This document shows, one piece after another, positions 1 through 13,775 of a stretch of 64,000 nt of DNA. The stretch's first letter is position 1; each line of letters opens with the position of its first letter. This stretch comes from Haemonchus contortus (Eukaryota > Nematoda > Chromadorea > Rhabditida > Trichostrongylidae), in assembly GCA_000469685.2 (NCBI GenBank), contig LS997563.1:10938940-11002939 (forward strand). Reading direction: 5' to 3'. The position numbers and the translations under genes are program-made. The notes under the pieces were generated by a model. That model searched no databases, was not told the DNA's origin, and worked only from the letters and a program-made list of their open reading frames with translations.

Positions 1-3000
1 CATTCAATCTGAGCAGTCCCATTACGAGATCATGCCCTAAGCAGTTTCAACGATCTCGTACGGATCTTTATGGGCAAAAGGATAGGCAATTGGAACCATT
101 GAATGTGTATCCGATTGGCAATGAGTGGAGAGACTTAGGTGAAAATAACTTGTACATAATATCAACCTTATATATTCCATGAATAGTTAGTCACCAGTGG
201 GTTTTCCTAGGTTGTCATAATTAGCAGAGGCAGATCGTGGGAAAAATACATAAACAACAATAGCACGGTAGCAAAACAAAGTTCCAAACATACGTAGGTT
301 CCAAAAGAGAAACAAGAAATTATCTTTCGCGCTTCCTTCAAATACCACAAATCGCTCACGCTACTAATCGATAAGCACTCTTAGGTCATTTGCTTATGCT
401 CTTCCTAAAATGTGCGCGTCATGCATGTGTAAAATGTATTGTTAGTTTTTTTTGCGAATAATACGCGAATAATAACTTTGAACAGAAAAATTGCCATTTT
501 TTTGAGCTTTTCAATATATAAATTTCTGATGGGTAAAAATTTAACCAACTTTAATAAAATGAAATCAATAAAAAAGGATATAAATCAATTCTACTATATT
601 TGGAATTTCACTGCAGGTCTTTCACAGATATCTACTGTGGCTCTTCTGCATGGTCAGTACCGTCTTCCTTGAGAACACTTCTAGCCTATTCTGCTGAACA
701 ATCGAGATTTTCCAGAAAATCTTCCAAAGCATAGGTGGATTCGATAGCTACAAAAGCACTGGGGCGGAAGGGGCACCTGAGGACTCATGAATTATAGTTT
801 GTTTTCGGAAATTCGGACATTCACGGAATGTCCGAATATGTGAAAACATCAGAATCCGTCACACATTCAACCAGTTCCATGTATCTCTCAGAAAATCCTG
901 CAGAATTGTTAACCAGTTAGATAGAAGACGATTCTGGAGTCTATTTTTTTGTAATAACTCGATTAATTCATTCATTCGTTTTCTAAAGCCATGCGCCGCA
1001 CCCATATCTTTGGGACACTCCAAGGACAGCTAATGAGGTGGGAAGTATCATCGCAATAATCTTGCAACCCACCAAATAGCTATGAATTCAGAGGTAAGCC
1101 GTACCATTGTGTTTCTCTCACCCTTCCCCATTTGCTGGCCACGTAGCCGCTCATTTTGAGGATGTTTAGCCTTTTGAAAAGTTCATGATTCATAGGAGCA
1201 CGGTCAAGTAACCTTTACTTTCGAAGATGTTTACATGACTCCTAAGGATTCTACCAAGTATCACCTTGAGAACAGCCTCACCTCTATATTGATTGACTAT
1301 GGGAGCTTTCATCACTACCACCCTACTATCTAACTCCCAAGAAGACCCCGGGTGGTAGAGCGGGCGAGCTAAAAAGAGATCCGAATGTGATTCCAGCACT
1401 CCACCAGGAAACCGTATGGAAAAAGGCATACGCCAAAGATAGGTGAAGGCTAGAAATTCAACTACGATCCCTCCTATTGAAAAGCCTTTCCTAGACGAAG
1501 GATTCAAGAAAATACCACCTCCGTGGAGGATGAAAGACTTTCACTCACTAAAAACTTCGCAGCCAGCTCAAATGAAAGATGCACGGCACATTCCAGAACA
1601 GAATTGGTTAAAGCAAAAGTCAATTAGTTCGACTAGCTTACAATCACATTTGGAAAATTGCTTGCGGGAGCTCCTCTTGAAAACAAAGAAAACGAAAAAA
1701 CATCTGCTGAAATTTTTACAGAGATTATAAAGGGGTGCCAATGATCAGCGGCCAAATGCTTCACCGTAGCCGAGCCCTTCGTTGCTTCCAAAGTAATTAG
1801 TTTGTTGGTTTCATATATTACTGAAACGGTAGGGAGAGAATTTGGAAGACTAGTTCCGAAAACTGGGAGTATCATAGTAAAAGTAGGTCCATCGCTTTCA
1901 CAAAAGTGAGCAATTTTGGAAGATGAAAGAGTGCATGGCGCGATCGAAAACGATTTGGCCAAATGCTCAGCAATCTCGGCATAAACCCAAACGCTATGAG
2001 GTATGAGGTTTTGCAGAATTTCTCGTCCTTGTCAACAAAATGCTGACCCGAAAATAGTTGGGCAGTCTGTGTTTTTGCCTTTAGGCATGGGATGATCGTG
2101 TGGAATCGGTAATTAGAGGTATTGAGGTATGCGTGAGAGATTGCGATTTTCGCATGTCGACATCGTCTTTCAAGTAGCGTGCTAATGTGCATATGTGGAA
2201 TCAGGGGGGTTTCCCACATAATGACGGTATTTTATGGGGCCGATGTCTTGAATCGAACGACGGTATCATCAATGAAGCTCTGGGACGGTCGCGTGTAACA
2301 TCGGTTGATGGCTGTGAATGATCGTACGGGACGCCTTTATGTCCACGGTAGCCTCGGAAATGCTCAGACTTCCGTAGACCTACTACTTTTTTGGATATAA
2401 TAGGGCTTGAGAAGGAATGTGGCTGCCTATGAATTGCCATATGGGCATTCCAGAGGTTTATAAAGAGATTAGGTCCTGAGGCTGGTCTCAGCCGATATAC
2501 GAAACCAAGGACGACATTGTGGGCGATCTCCATTCATGGAATTTGATTTTACGACTTTTTATGTTGAGATTTCCTATAGTTCACGGGGAGGAACAGGGAT
2601 AAGCTCTAGAAAGATCAGAGGTTATGACCGGCAGAATGCTCAGACGATGGCGATGTCTAACCGTGAAATGGCCCATTTGCCGACGCAGAAACAATAGGAC
2701 CCGTAGCAAAAGAGAAGCCGTATCGTTTTATGGCTCAGCTTCGAGGAACTGGATAATACGATCCATTACAGAGATCCTGGAGCACAGGTCTCAATAGAAA
2801 CTTTATGTTTGTGGGTGTTAACGGCTTTGCTATACATCCTCCTCAGAAAGCATGACAATAGGATGTGGCTGTGAATCAAAGGTTAGAATCTCAAATATTT
2901 CTCGGTATCCGTTCCCAAAAGGTCTCAACTTGAGCTGAAGATTTATATATGGTTAGGGGGATTCAGCTGGGCGTTCAGAAGCGCCGCAACTGATTTGTAT

Positions 3001-6000
3001 GGTCCACGCAAGGAAGAAGTGATTCCGTTCACACCAAAAATTCCATTTTCACTTTTGAGAGATCAGATAATGCTAGATTGGCCCATTTAGTTAATTTGAG
3101 TATCTGAGCTGGAGAAATCATTATCTGAATTTGTTGCTATTCTTTTTTTTTAAGCGAAATAGGATACATGGCGCAATCCGGGTTCGGATACCCCTTTTAA
3201 ACGCTTCCCCGTTTGCTTGGGTTTGACGGCACATTTTCCATAGGGGCAACGGACATTGAAATATTTGGTTGCTATTGTAAAAGTATTTCCAAGATCAAGA
3301 TCGTCCTAGGGATTTCATTAAAAAAATATTAAAAAGATTGAAAAATGACCTAATTGAGTACGGAATGTACTGTATTCCATTTTGGAACGGTTGTTATTAT
3401 TCACTGATTCTTCCGAAAAGGTCATCCACGTTCCAATCATTACTGCGGTTTATAGCCACCCCTTATCTCATGATGGATATTTACGGTCTACCCCGTCTAC
3501 TCAGCTCATCTATGATTAACCCTGGGTGTATGACTTTTACAATCAGATCATCGTCGATGATCTGATCATGATCATCGTTGTTATGGTCATTTTTATTTAG
3601 TGTTGATGGTCACGTAAAGTGAAGCGTGATAACATGGTCGTTAGATACGCAATATCACACCCTAAGTCTTCGGATTATGGTAGAGATGAGATTGTGCAGA
3701 TTTACGACATGTAGGGTGAGAGAGACAGGAGCGTGCGCAAGGTTTTGACGAAAGGGAGAAGGGACGATGAGGTTCGTGGACTTGGAAACTCGATATGTTC
3801 AAAAATCGGAAATCGGAACTCGGAAACTCGGATGGATACGATGGCAAAAGCAAAAAACGGCCAAGTCAGATCCTTAGAGAAGCAGAGATCTGGACGAAGT
3901 CATGGCCCGACCTTTGGCTTCTTCCCACCGTTGAGAAAACATATTGGGGGATTTGCATTAAAACTATTTGTTTAATCAAAGAGCTATCTAAAGCAAATAA
4001 TCGGATGCACATGTCAAAATGTCTCTTTATCTTAATGATGTAGTTCGCAAACTCGTAAATTAACCAGTCATCAAAGGACGGAGCCGCCTTTGATAGACAC
4101 CAGAAAAGCAGTCGACGGACGCCGCCGTAGGTCATTACATCATCGGGAATCGCCACTGATAAGACATTGTTGGTGGTACAAGGAAAAAGGCCGATGATAG
4201 CGGCAAAGGTAGTGCTAGAATGCTAGAAGGAAAATAACTTTCGGTGGATAAGAAGTCGAAAGGACCGCTGATAGGCATCCCATACTTTAGGATCGGACTG
4301 GTAGATACAGTAGGCATCTGTGTTGGTTGGTCTGGGTAAATAAACGGTAAACTGTTAGAATTGTTTAAGAAACATTAGGAAGAAAAAGGCGTTCGAAGGG
4401 GACCGAAACTGGATTCCGAGTGACCACTCAAACGTAAAAAGGTTTTTAAATCGCACTTTGTTTTGATCCACTTCAGGAGAGTAAAGAGTGAGCAGATAAA
4501 CGTGAAGTGTTTTCTCTGAGTCGTCTTGAGATTGCGCCGCTTACTCGACCACCGACAAGAACCGTAGAATCGCGATTACTTGTGTTTGGTTCTTCCTCTG
4601 AGCTATAAGAACACCTCCGATATTCCCCAACGTTTTCGTACTTCACAGTAAGATTGCTCGGTAGAAGGCCAGGGAAAATGGAGTTCATAGAAGGTGGAAC
4701 TCTTTTTGGTTGGGCAATTTTCGAGGATGTGCCACGCACGTGGATCCCATTCAAATTTGTGCAATCGTCAATATACTGCCAAACGTCGAACTGTAAATTT
4801 ATTATCACCAGCTGATGAACGAGTTCCTATTTTCATCCTGCGAAAAATGTCTGGGATGTGCCGATCCATTTCGCCATATTCGACTTTTTTCGATTCCGAA
4901 ACATTGAGCCAAACCAGGCTTACGTCGCCCCTTGAAATTACCTCTTTCAAGAATTTCTTGATCACTTCCGATGGTTTTGTTCCTGGAAAGACCATAGTGG
5001 CTGATCAACTGCATGAGGCTACGGTGCCAAAGGAATAGAAGTAAGATGAAAGTTCATTTCAAAAAGAAAACTCACAACCGGAACAGCTGGGGGAAAGCCG
5101 CTGGTCAGTGACTGGTGATCGGAATCTTGAAGACCCACCTGAAACACATGTGTAACTTCTGCCCTTCCAGGAAACAATCTGAGATCATTTTTGGACCAAA
5201 ATAAAGCACAACTCAGCGTAATTGCAAAGACCAAAGGACATAGATAACCTATGCAGAGGAGGTTGACAGCTTTGGTCACAGCTGCCACAACCGGGTGAGG
5301 GCAAGCTGTGTTGGAAACCGGTAGCCTTCATAGGGGAATAAGAAATGCTGAACGAATTTTTTGCTTGTCTTCGGAACGAGCTTTATTGCCATGCCCACCA
5401 AGCGTGTCCACTGAGCTAAATGACCAGCTCTGAACGTGTGGAGGAAACGACGAGGAAGGTGGAAAAGAAGTAGGAGGAGGAAAGCTACATGAGTAGGATC
5501 TACATACTCCTGTAGGTGGGCCGCTTAAGACGAGGGCATAACTTATTATGTCTCGAGGAAAATCTGGAGTGGGTGGACTAAATCGGAGTGCATGGGAACA
5601 TGTGAGACGCTTTTCAGCGTTCTATAAGGGCGGCATCATAAAGAACTTCTTAAAAGTTCAGTAGCATGCTAATCACCCACATGTGCGTACGGGTAATGTC
5701 GCCAAAGAAAGTGTGTAAATCACCCGGAAACGATGTCGCTCGACAGTCACTGGTCGGATTCTTTTCGGACATCAGAGAGCATTTCCAAGGGTAGTTTGAT
5801 AAAACGGAAATGAGCTGGATCCTTCCAAAAAACGTCACTTCGCAAAGGTTGGAATGGAATTGGGGAAAGTGACACGAGCCCCTCCTTTCGGACAGTTTCC
5901 AGTTCCGAATCGTTCTCAATCCAGGATTCTTTGGATCGCATCCTCTTTCATGTGCATTTAAGGAAAACGACCTTTGGGGAAATTGGATTCTCATTTGAAC

Positions 6001-7759
6001 CTCCTTCAGTTATTATGCATTTTCCCATGTCCAGTTGCGTTTCTCCCACGTGGAGATTAACGACCTCGGTGACCGCTTTAAAACGGCGGCTGTAACGGAT
6101 AATATGTATGGAGGAAGTTGCCACAAGCTCAATGGAACTGCCCTATAATTTTTCGTTTTCCCTCTGCTCTCAAAGATCGAAACTTAGGATTAAAGCCCAG
6201 GAGAAGCTGTTTCGAAAGAAGGGCATCTGACGTATGAACTGTAGCCACTGACAGGCATCGTTCCTTCTTGGACGCCCTACATTGGGTTGCTGATTTTCAC
6301 TTTCAGGGCCTTGAAAGAATTGGAAAGGTGGGGTACTGTGAAATGACAAGTTGTATGATACTTTGACCAGAGTTCTTGCCGGATATGTAAATTTCTTGAT
6401 GAAAAACTCATGGAACACGCAATGGCGTTAATTGAAAACGCAGTGACCTTCGAATAAATTCCTTCAGAGCCATACCTTTTAGAGCAAACTTTGACGGCCT
6501 CATTACGAATTGTAAATGTTACAGAGACTTGTGGCCGTCCCGATGTTCTTGTGATTGTCTCCAACACTCGAGTCACATGAGGGATTGATGCATTTATAGA
6601 GAAATGGTATGTTCCTCTCTCGCTCACCAGGGGACTTCTCCCCTCGTTAACAAAGTGTATCCCATGCAAAAAAAACAGTATGCCAGTATGCCGGTGAAAA
6701 TTTCAGTGGGATAAGATGGTGATTTTGCACACGGCTGGACTTTTGAAATTTCCCCAAAGAGCACGATGACCATCCAAGAAACTTTACGAATCATCATCGA
6801 ACATCGACCGCATAGCGCATCAAGAATCTATGCATACGGCAAGATGATCGGGTATTTACTTTGTGAAAAACGTAGGTTTTTGGGAAATTGAAAAACCAAA
6901 GTATATGGTTGTGAAAGCCACATGATCAAAGAAAAATCCCTATAACCCGAGGGTTCACTAGCTGGCGCTTCCCAAAAGGTACTCGGCCCTTTTATGGATG
7001 TTATCAGCGATCCACCTATCGTATTCACAAATCACATTCTCCCAAAGGACAAGGCAGTATCGTAATCTGTCATACAAAATAAATCATCAGGTTTTTTTGT
7101 CACTATACACTTCTCAAAGGAATTTCAGATAAGGCGGCATCGGTTGGACGACGACGGTGGCGATACCAGAAGATACAGCTAATAGCTTCAAGATGATTTC
7201 CAGGAACAGGACCATCGGCGACGATCTGATGACGGTCAGATCAAAGCCGGACGGCAATAATTACGTTTCGAGACAGCCGCACATCGTCACCGTCGTCGGC
7301 CTTTCGTACAAGCCGAGGTCGTGCTCGTAAAGCGGTACGAAACAACCCCTAAATCTTATTAATCGAAAACGACAAACATTCACAGCTAGGCTAATGGGCC
7401 AAGAGGTCATACATCGGCCGATACGTTGGAGCTGTAGGTAACGAGATTAGTGAAAGCCTTTTTTTCGAGTGGTCGTCATCTCGGCGAGAAAACTGGTCAG
7501 AAAACGGAGAGAGGGATAATGTGTTCCATAAGGCCTAGTTCTATCTAACGTGGTGGTATTCATGTCAGAAAATCATCCACTATAAGCTGACCACATTCCG
7601 AGTAATTTTACAAATTTAGTCGCACTGAAGGAGAATACTCTGAGCGCTTCTATGAAAAAAAATGAAATTACATAAATTAAATCTTGCTTTGATGTTTAGT
7701 TGACATCTGTTTTCCGCCCAGTGCGGAAGTCTCACAAGGAGGGTGGTTGGTGGGTAAAG
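1..7759. other. Gene-poor region, no gene recognised
   Basis: I see no gene that can be supported here. Open frames of 60-130 codons occur on both strands, most on the minus strand (for example 1190-1507, 2201-2533, 6277-6669), at about the density expected by chance. A few have splice-like edges, such as the minus-strand frame near 1360, which lies between a CTTTTTAG acceptor and a GAG|GTGAGG donor, but no protein family is recognisable and no consistent multi-exon chain could be built. A 21-bp near-palindrome (CAGATCATCG and its complement) lies at about 3545-3566, and a copy of the ATGGCGCA repeat core at 3164-3179. Confidence 0.5.
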
Positions 7760-7831
7760 GCCTCGGACGGGAATCGAACTCGTACTCGTGCTGTCCGGGC
7801 ACTGCGCTCTTATCCCTTGAACTATCGAAAC
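7760..7831 (-). pseudogene. tRNA-like 72-nt cloverleaf, probable tRNA pseudogene or SINE head
   Basis: Read on the minus strand, 72 nt fold as a tRNA: a 7-bp acceptor (6 pairs counting wobbles), a 4-bp D stem with GG in its loop, a 5-bp anticodon stem (4 pairs), a 3-nt variable region, and a T arm with TTCGATT in the loop. Polymerase III A-box-like (TAGTTCAAGGG) and B-box-like (AGTTCGATTCC) sequences are in the expected places. Against a working tRNA: position 33 is C instead of U, there are mismatches in three stems, and no TTTT terminator follows. The apparent anticodon GGA would call for a serine tRNA with a long variable arm, which is absent. A tRNA-derived repeat or pseudogene fits best. 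Confidence 0.5.
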
Positions 7832-10800
7832 CCCGCTTGATAAAACAAAGTAAAATCAAGTGACTAGCCATTCAAAAGGTCCAACATGCACTGAGGTCTT
7901 TCCACTTCAGCGAGGTATTCGAGAGGTAAAATGGAGCAGTGGCAAAGGGCGCTACTACATATTGCTGTTAAAATCCAGCAGATGAAAATTGGATCAAGTT
8001 TCATAGAAATCAGTGAGCCCTAAAGTATTCCTGGGCCTGTCGATTGGTATCAAACGCATTTCGTAGGACAGTTAAAATCGGTAGTACCTGGCCTGTGTAC
8101 CGTAACTCACTGGGGAAACCAGCCATACTACTTGATCCGATGTAACTTCTTGACATTTGCTTCTTCTTCTATGAAAGCTTTCTGGCTCTTAGCCTACTGG
8201 TAAACACGTTTTCTCTTTCGAATAAACAAAATTTGAATACGTCAGGCCATATTTTATGTTTTATTCAGGATTTCTCCATGAAAGAGTGGATTTCTTTTTT
8301 GTACCAATTCATATTTTCCTAAACTCCCATCCTACTCCCTCAGTAAATTATTTCGTGTTGAAAATGAAAAGTTCGAAAGATTTCTGTAAGGGAACCCTGC
8401 AAGTGAGAGATCAGAACACTGACAGTGCAAAAGGAATTATCAGAACCCGTTGTGAATAGTAACATGCAAACGGGATTGGAGTGGATGGAAACTCTGTGGA
8501 TGGGTGAAGTTGAAGTGAGAAACATCGTACTGCAAGTGCTCTACTATTTGAAGTCGGCACGACCCCGAACGACGAAACCACTTCAGTAAAGGTAGAATGC
8601 ATATGGAGGGACCAAGTGAACTTGTTTTCTCCATGGGAATGTTTGGGTATGGAGTTATAGTGGATCTCACTGATGTTCCCTTGCCGGCCAGTTTCATTGT
8701 TTGCAAAACAATCACTACACCCCGACTGCGTGGTAACCCATGAATTCGTTATATACGTCTAGTGTTGTGGTGGAATGACTAGAGAGTTGCCATGGCATAA
8801 GCGAAAATAGAACAAACAGAGGAACAAGAGTAGGAGAATTTGGGGCTCAGACATCTTCAAGCTAAATTAGGGTACGCCATGAACTCAGCTGTGAGGCGCG
8901 ATCGTAGTCATTGGAGCGCGTACTTCGGTTATGTGATAAGTGGTCAGTCGATCTATGGAGTGTGTGTATGTGTCTAAAAGGGTAGGTTTGATGTCGTCCA
9001 ATTCCAACTGGAACCTCCGTTTCCTTGAAGAAGCTCGAGGATTCATTCGTAGGGTGAAGAATTATGTGGATGGGAAGGAACCCCTTGCTCCTACAACACC
9101 GAGAAAGAGCGCATACTACAGAAGAACAGGAAATCGAGCAGAACCAACATCAATGGTCTGGGCTACTTCAGGTTCACTCCAGAATGGTCGCTGAGGTGAC
9201 GAGCCTAATAAGCTTTCTTAATGGCCACCAGTGGACCACACAACTAATCCAACCAACGACAGCCAGACTCTGAACTCATCAGCTCTGTCGAGAATTCGCA
9301 CCGCGCCTAGTATGACCTCTGCTTATAGGAAAGGCGTTAATGAGTGGCAAATAAATAAATTATGAGATTAAGGAGTTCTTGATATACAACATAAGTTTAC
9401 GCCATGACATACGTAGGAATGAAAACAGCAGTGTCTGGAGTACTGTGGAAACCTAGAAATTCGAGAAGACTTCAAGAAAAAAAGGCTCGAATTTCTAGAC
9501 ATCCGCATCCCATAATAATATGAGGTGATAGAAGAAAAAGCGAAAGTTCAACAAAAGTCCAACTTCAAGTCAAATTGGAAAAGGTAAGGATTGAGGAGAT
9601 ATAGGGCATGATCAATAGCTAAGTGTTGATTAATGTGAGGATTTTGAGTTAATAGAAAGTCCTGATTTGAAGATGAGATGGGGGGATATGAGATATATGG
9701 GAAAAATGGACGCACTTTGGGACGGCTCTCTTAGACGGCGAAGTGCATCAGCACGTCTTTCACCACATATATCCCCTAACTAGAGAGATGAGGCGCATCT
9801 TGATGCGAATGAGTTAGTGGCGGCGCTTTGAGTCTAATGGACCGAAGCCCGACTGAAGGCTTCTCCCCATTCACGCTAGCCGCTTCATCCTTTTTCATTC
9901 GATAAAACGAAATCGACTACCAGCACCACCATCACCATCGCAACCGACAGACCATACCGGTTATTCAGGTAGTAGACGTATCCATCCGTATGGGTACGGC
10001 TATGGCATACCGGCTACTGGTTGTCCAGGCCAAGGTGTTTAGCGCATAACTTGAAGCATGATTGGTTAAGCACAATGTTACTGGCAGGAATGTGGGAAAA
10101 CCAGTAGGCAACGGGTAAGAAGCAGGGCCTCCCATCTACCAAGAGGGACACCAAAAGGACACTGCAACGCTAAGAAAATCGATCAATAACCACGAATTGT
10201 GTACGGTGTTACAGTGTTGGGAACTGTATTACGGCAATTTTAGTACTGTATTACAGTACTGAAATACCGTACTATAAGGATACCGTAATACCGCAATACA
10301 GAGATACCGTAGTACTGCATCTAATCCATTGCACAAAATGGTAAGCACCGGTGAAACACTTATGGGAGTGCGCCATGCCACTCAATTCCTAATAGAACAT
10401 AGGCAGTGTTTGCTCCTATTCGTGGCACCAAACAATCGTGAAACCAAGTTTTTGTGTTTACCTATGCTACGACTATTTAAATTAACCTTGGAAATGAGAG
10501 TTGCAGTTGTCACACGTAGACAAGCCTGGTAAAAAATAAATAATCAGTATTGAGTATAAGGATCCGACAAATAGAGTCTATTGGTGACAAGCTTTCTCAG
10601 GGCGAATAACTCGAACGAAAACTTTGGACCACTCCCTAGACCAATAAAGGAATGTTCCTCCTCTTTCGGCTTCTATGAGGAAGTTTCAAGACTTTTCAAG
10701 CATTTTTCCCTTCCCTCGGAGATGAGAAATGGTAACCATACAACATTCGAATTCAAACTGATCGAATGGATTTGAAACCTGCTCAGAATCGATTGTTGTT

Positions 10801-13775
10801 GAGGGAGACACAGCCGTGTTGAAAAGTTGAGGATGGAAGCCGTTTCGGGGGAGAAATGACAGAGCAAATGCTACTTCGATACAAATTCGCTGAGGAATCA
10901 GCAAACGATTGAAAGTCTTATCGGGCTATCTGGCTGGTCAGAGGCTTTATATTCCCTCGAGTGGAACGTGGTACCGAATAATTTATATGAAAGCTGGACG
11001 AATAAAATACCAAAAAACTAGGCAAGGCATACATCATGTGGAAATCCGAAACCAGTCGGAAATCATCAAGGAGAGGTTTGTTTTACCTGTCGTTCTAAAA
11101 CAAACAAGCACCCGCTTAGAAAAAAGTGAAATAGGACAAAATCAGTCAGAATGAAGGTACTAGAATCACGCAGTACCTTTATTCTATTGGTTTGATTAAT
11201 TGAAGATCTTCGCCGGAGCTTGTTCTGAACGAAGCGATCACCCTAACATCCTAGAACCTATCCTATTTTTTCGTAATGGAGGATCAGTGGTTTTCAAGGT
11301 GATAGTCATGATTTCGATGAGGCAGTGTCAAGAGATGTCGCTACAGTAGGTGCATGTGGCCGAGGATAGAAATCTGGATCGAATCCGTGCCCAGATCAGC
11401 TAAATTTCTCACATTTTCAGAAGCTGCCTGGTAGGGAACTTTCCTCTCTTGTGGTGTGCCCGACTTGTTCGTTGATTAGCCTTTTCATGCCGGTCGTAAA
11501 TACCGGTCAGATGGGCATTCAAAAGACCTCGTAGTGTCATTCGGAAGTGGATGCATGGCGCATCTCGAGAAACCGGACTGTCCAGCGTCAGAAACTTAAT
11601 CGCGCTCCAGTTGCTTCAATTCCAGAGGATCGAGTGGGTCATGCCAACAAGACAAGACTCAAATTAGTTGAAGTGCCAGACTGGTGTACTGATGGGTTGG
11701 GTTGTTTCAGTAGCGTCAGTGCCGCGGAGAGCTCATGAAAGGGATTGAATATCCCGGAGAGGCCTACCGAAAAGCTCAGTTCCAGCTCATTTACCTTAAC
11801 CTGTCACTATTGATGGGTACTTCAACGTAATTTTATTATCCAAAGAAAACGGTATTTGTAACGTCGGAGTTATTACGATGGAGAGGTTATCGATTATCGA
11901 AAAAAGCACAGCGCAACAATGAGAAAGTACCATGACGCGGGCCGTCAGAATGTCATATTATTCATTGTAACAATGGGTATCAGAAAAAGACGGACTTTCT
12001 GACCGGTTTACTAAACTATAACGAGCTTCGTAACGATTCGGCTCCGAAAGAAAAGAATAACGGGATAGGTCTTCAAAAAGCACCCCCTATTCAAAGAAGA
12101 GCGTTGGGGCTGGTCTGAGCTCAGCCGTTCTCCATGAGAGCTTAGGAGGTGTCGATGGACCTCACTCGAACTTCGGCAGAAAGGCAATAAAGAAACAGAA
12201 GTAAGGAGAGTACACTGGATCCACTCCCTTCTACATTACTGTCAGATCCATCAATGGGAAAATGACTCTGGAGCCAGCCTGAGAAAAGATATTATAGAAT
12301 GTGCCAGAGTGAAATTAGCCGTAGGACTCGTCCGATGCACTTTTAGAATTATAAAGTCGAGCTTGCGCAAGTTGCCCACGTGGAATATGCCGAATAGTGA
12401 AGCTTTCCGAAATTCGTCTCCAAGCAACCTTGCATATTACGTGCGGTTACTGAGAGACTAGCGAAAATTGGATGAAAAATATAGGCTCGAGATGGACATT
12501 TGGGCTTTTGAGGAGCAGTCCAGCCATGGATCATTTACCAAGCCTTCATGCTCAATTCCAATTGAACTTAGCGAGGAAGAAGTATAATACTAGATTCGAA
12601 CAATGAGCAAATCTGGGCAAGGTAGGAATCGGTAAAGGAGTAGGAAAGAAGTGGGTGGCAGCAGTAACGCTAGTTCGGCCGAGTTTTGGGAATACTTGCT
12701 ACACACGTGAAATACCTCAAAGAGATCGGGAGAGGACGAACAAACAACAAAACAGCTTCAGGCTTACACCCGTAAATAAACTCCCAAATGGTCTTCGGAT
12801 CTTGAAGTCAAGGACCAACTGGAAGTGATCTGAACGAATCTTACCATGAACATGGGGTGGGGACACTTGGAATTAAGTACGATCTAGGCGAAGTCAGCCC
12901 AGACAGTTGGAATGGCACTTAAAATGCGTCGTTCAAAGTGAAGGGGTTTCAATGTGGAATACCCTGAATTTTAGCTCTAAATTACGGTAAATCTCCCTTC
13001 ACAATGTTAAAAAGCGACAATATGGAGGGAGAGGAATTGCAATTATATTGAATAAATATGTATTTTATAGTATACAGTGTGATAAGTTACATAGAAGAAT
13101 AGAAGGACAAGCCGACTTAGCGGCCTGGGGTTTCGTCCAGAAGTTTAATGATTACCCAATAATCGCTCTACATACCGAAAAGAACCGGGTACGATTTCCA
13201 CAGAATCCTAGAATGCCTTCGTTTCCAGAGAGGCTTACGTCAAGAAGGATATGACTACCTCTCACGGGAAAGGTAGGTCGAGCTTGTATAGTGGAAAGAA
13301 CCAGCAATCGCGACAAGCCTCGAAATTTTTGAAAAACAGGTGGTGTTGAGAGGTAACGTTACATTCTCTACTACAACTATTACCCTACTGGTGAAGCGAT
13401 TGAAAACAGCTATGGTCGGGACAATGGGTGCTCCCATTGATACAATCGAATGGAGTAGGCGACACGGCAAGAGTAGCTTAGCTACCGCTTATCCCGTGGG
13501 ACTGACCTCAATTCAATGAAGGAGGTGGCTGAAGAGTGTGCCGAAAAACGTGTGTTCTATGGGTTTTCGTCACAACGTACTTCAAAGTCTTTAGCGACGT
13601 GAACGGACCGGAATGCACCCTCACCTAATCGTTTGGGTCAACAAAATGGCTAAAACCGGTTGAGGTTTGGAATGATTAACTCAATCAATTCCAAAGAGAA
13701 CCTCGAAAAAGGGAGAGCAGATGTCGATCAGGCGTCGGCACTTGACGGGGGATCTGATCTTTGAAGGGTCCTGAG
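7832..13775. other. Gene-poor region, no gene recognised
   Basis: No supported gene. Noted inside: an open 60-codon stretch (9857-10041, plus) that turns proline-rich and then Gly-Tyr-rich, a TACCGTA-rich repeat cluster (10201-10320), a possible partial SINE head with a GGATCGAATCC box near 11374, and copies of the dispersed ATGGCGCA core at about 8871, 10366 and 11551. Confidence 0.45.
10201..10320. repeat. TACCGTA/TACTGTA repeat cluster with perfect palindrome
   Basis: About 120 bp is built almost entirely from variants of TACNGTA and its complement, at irregular spacing of 8-20 bp and in both orientations. Inside it, 10242-10260 is a perfect 19-bp palindrome (AGTACTGTA T TACAGTACT). It is a degenerate interspersed repeat cluster, not a clean tandem array. 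No coding frame runs through it. Confidence 0.6.

Noticed and set aside
1190..8715. Series of protein-like minus-strand ORFs that might be exons of one large gene
   Set aside because: Individual splice-like edges exist (for example at 1286, 1364 and 5068), but phases could not be chained, no family was recognised, and ORF density equals chance expectation.
11340..11410. A sixth SINE-like copy around the GGATCGAATCC box
   Set aside because: Only the B-box-like stretch matches; neither the head nor the middle section is recognisable.
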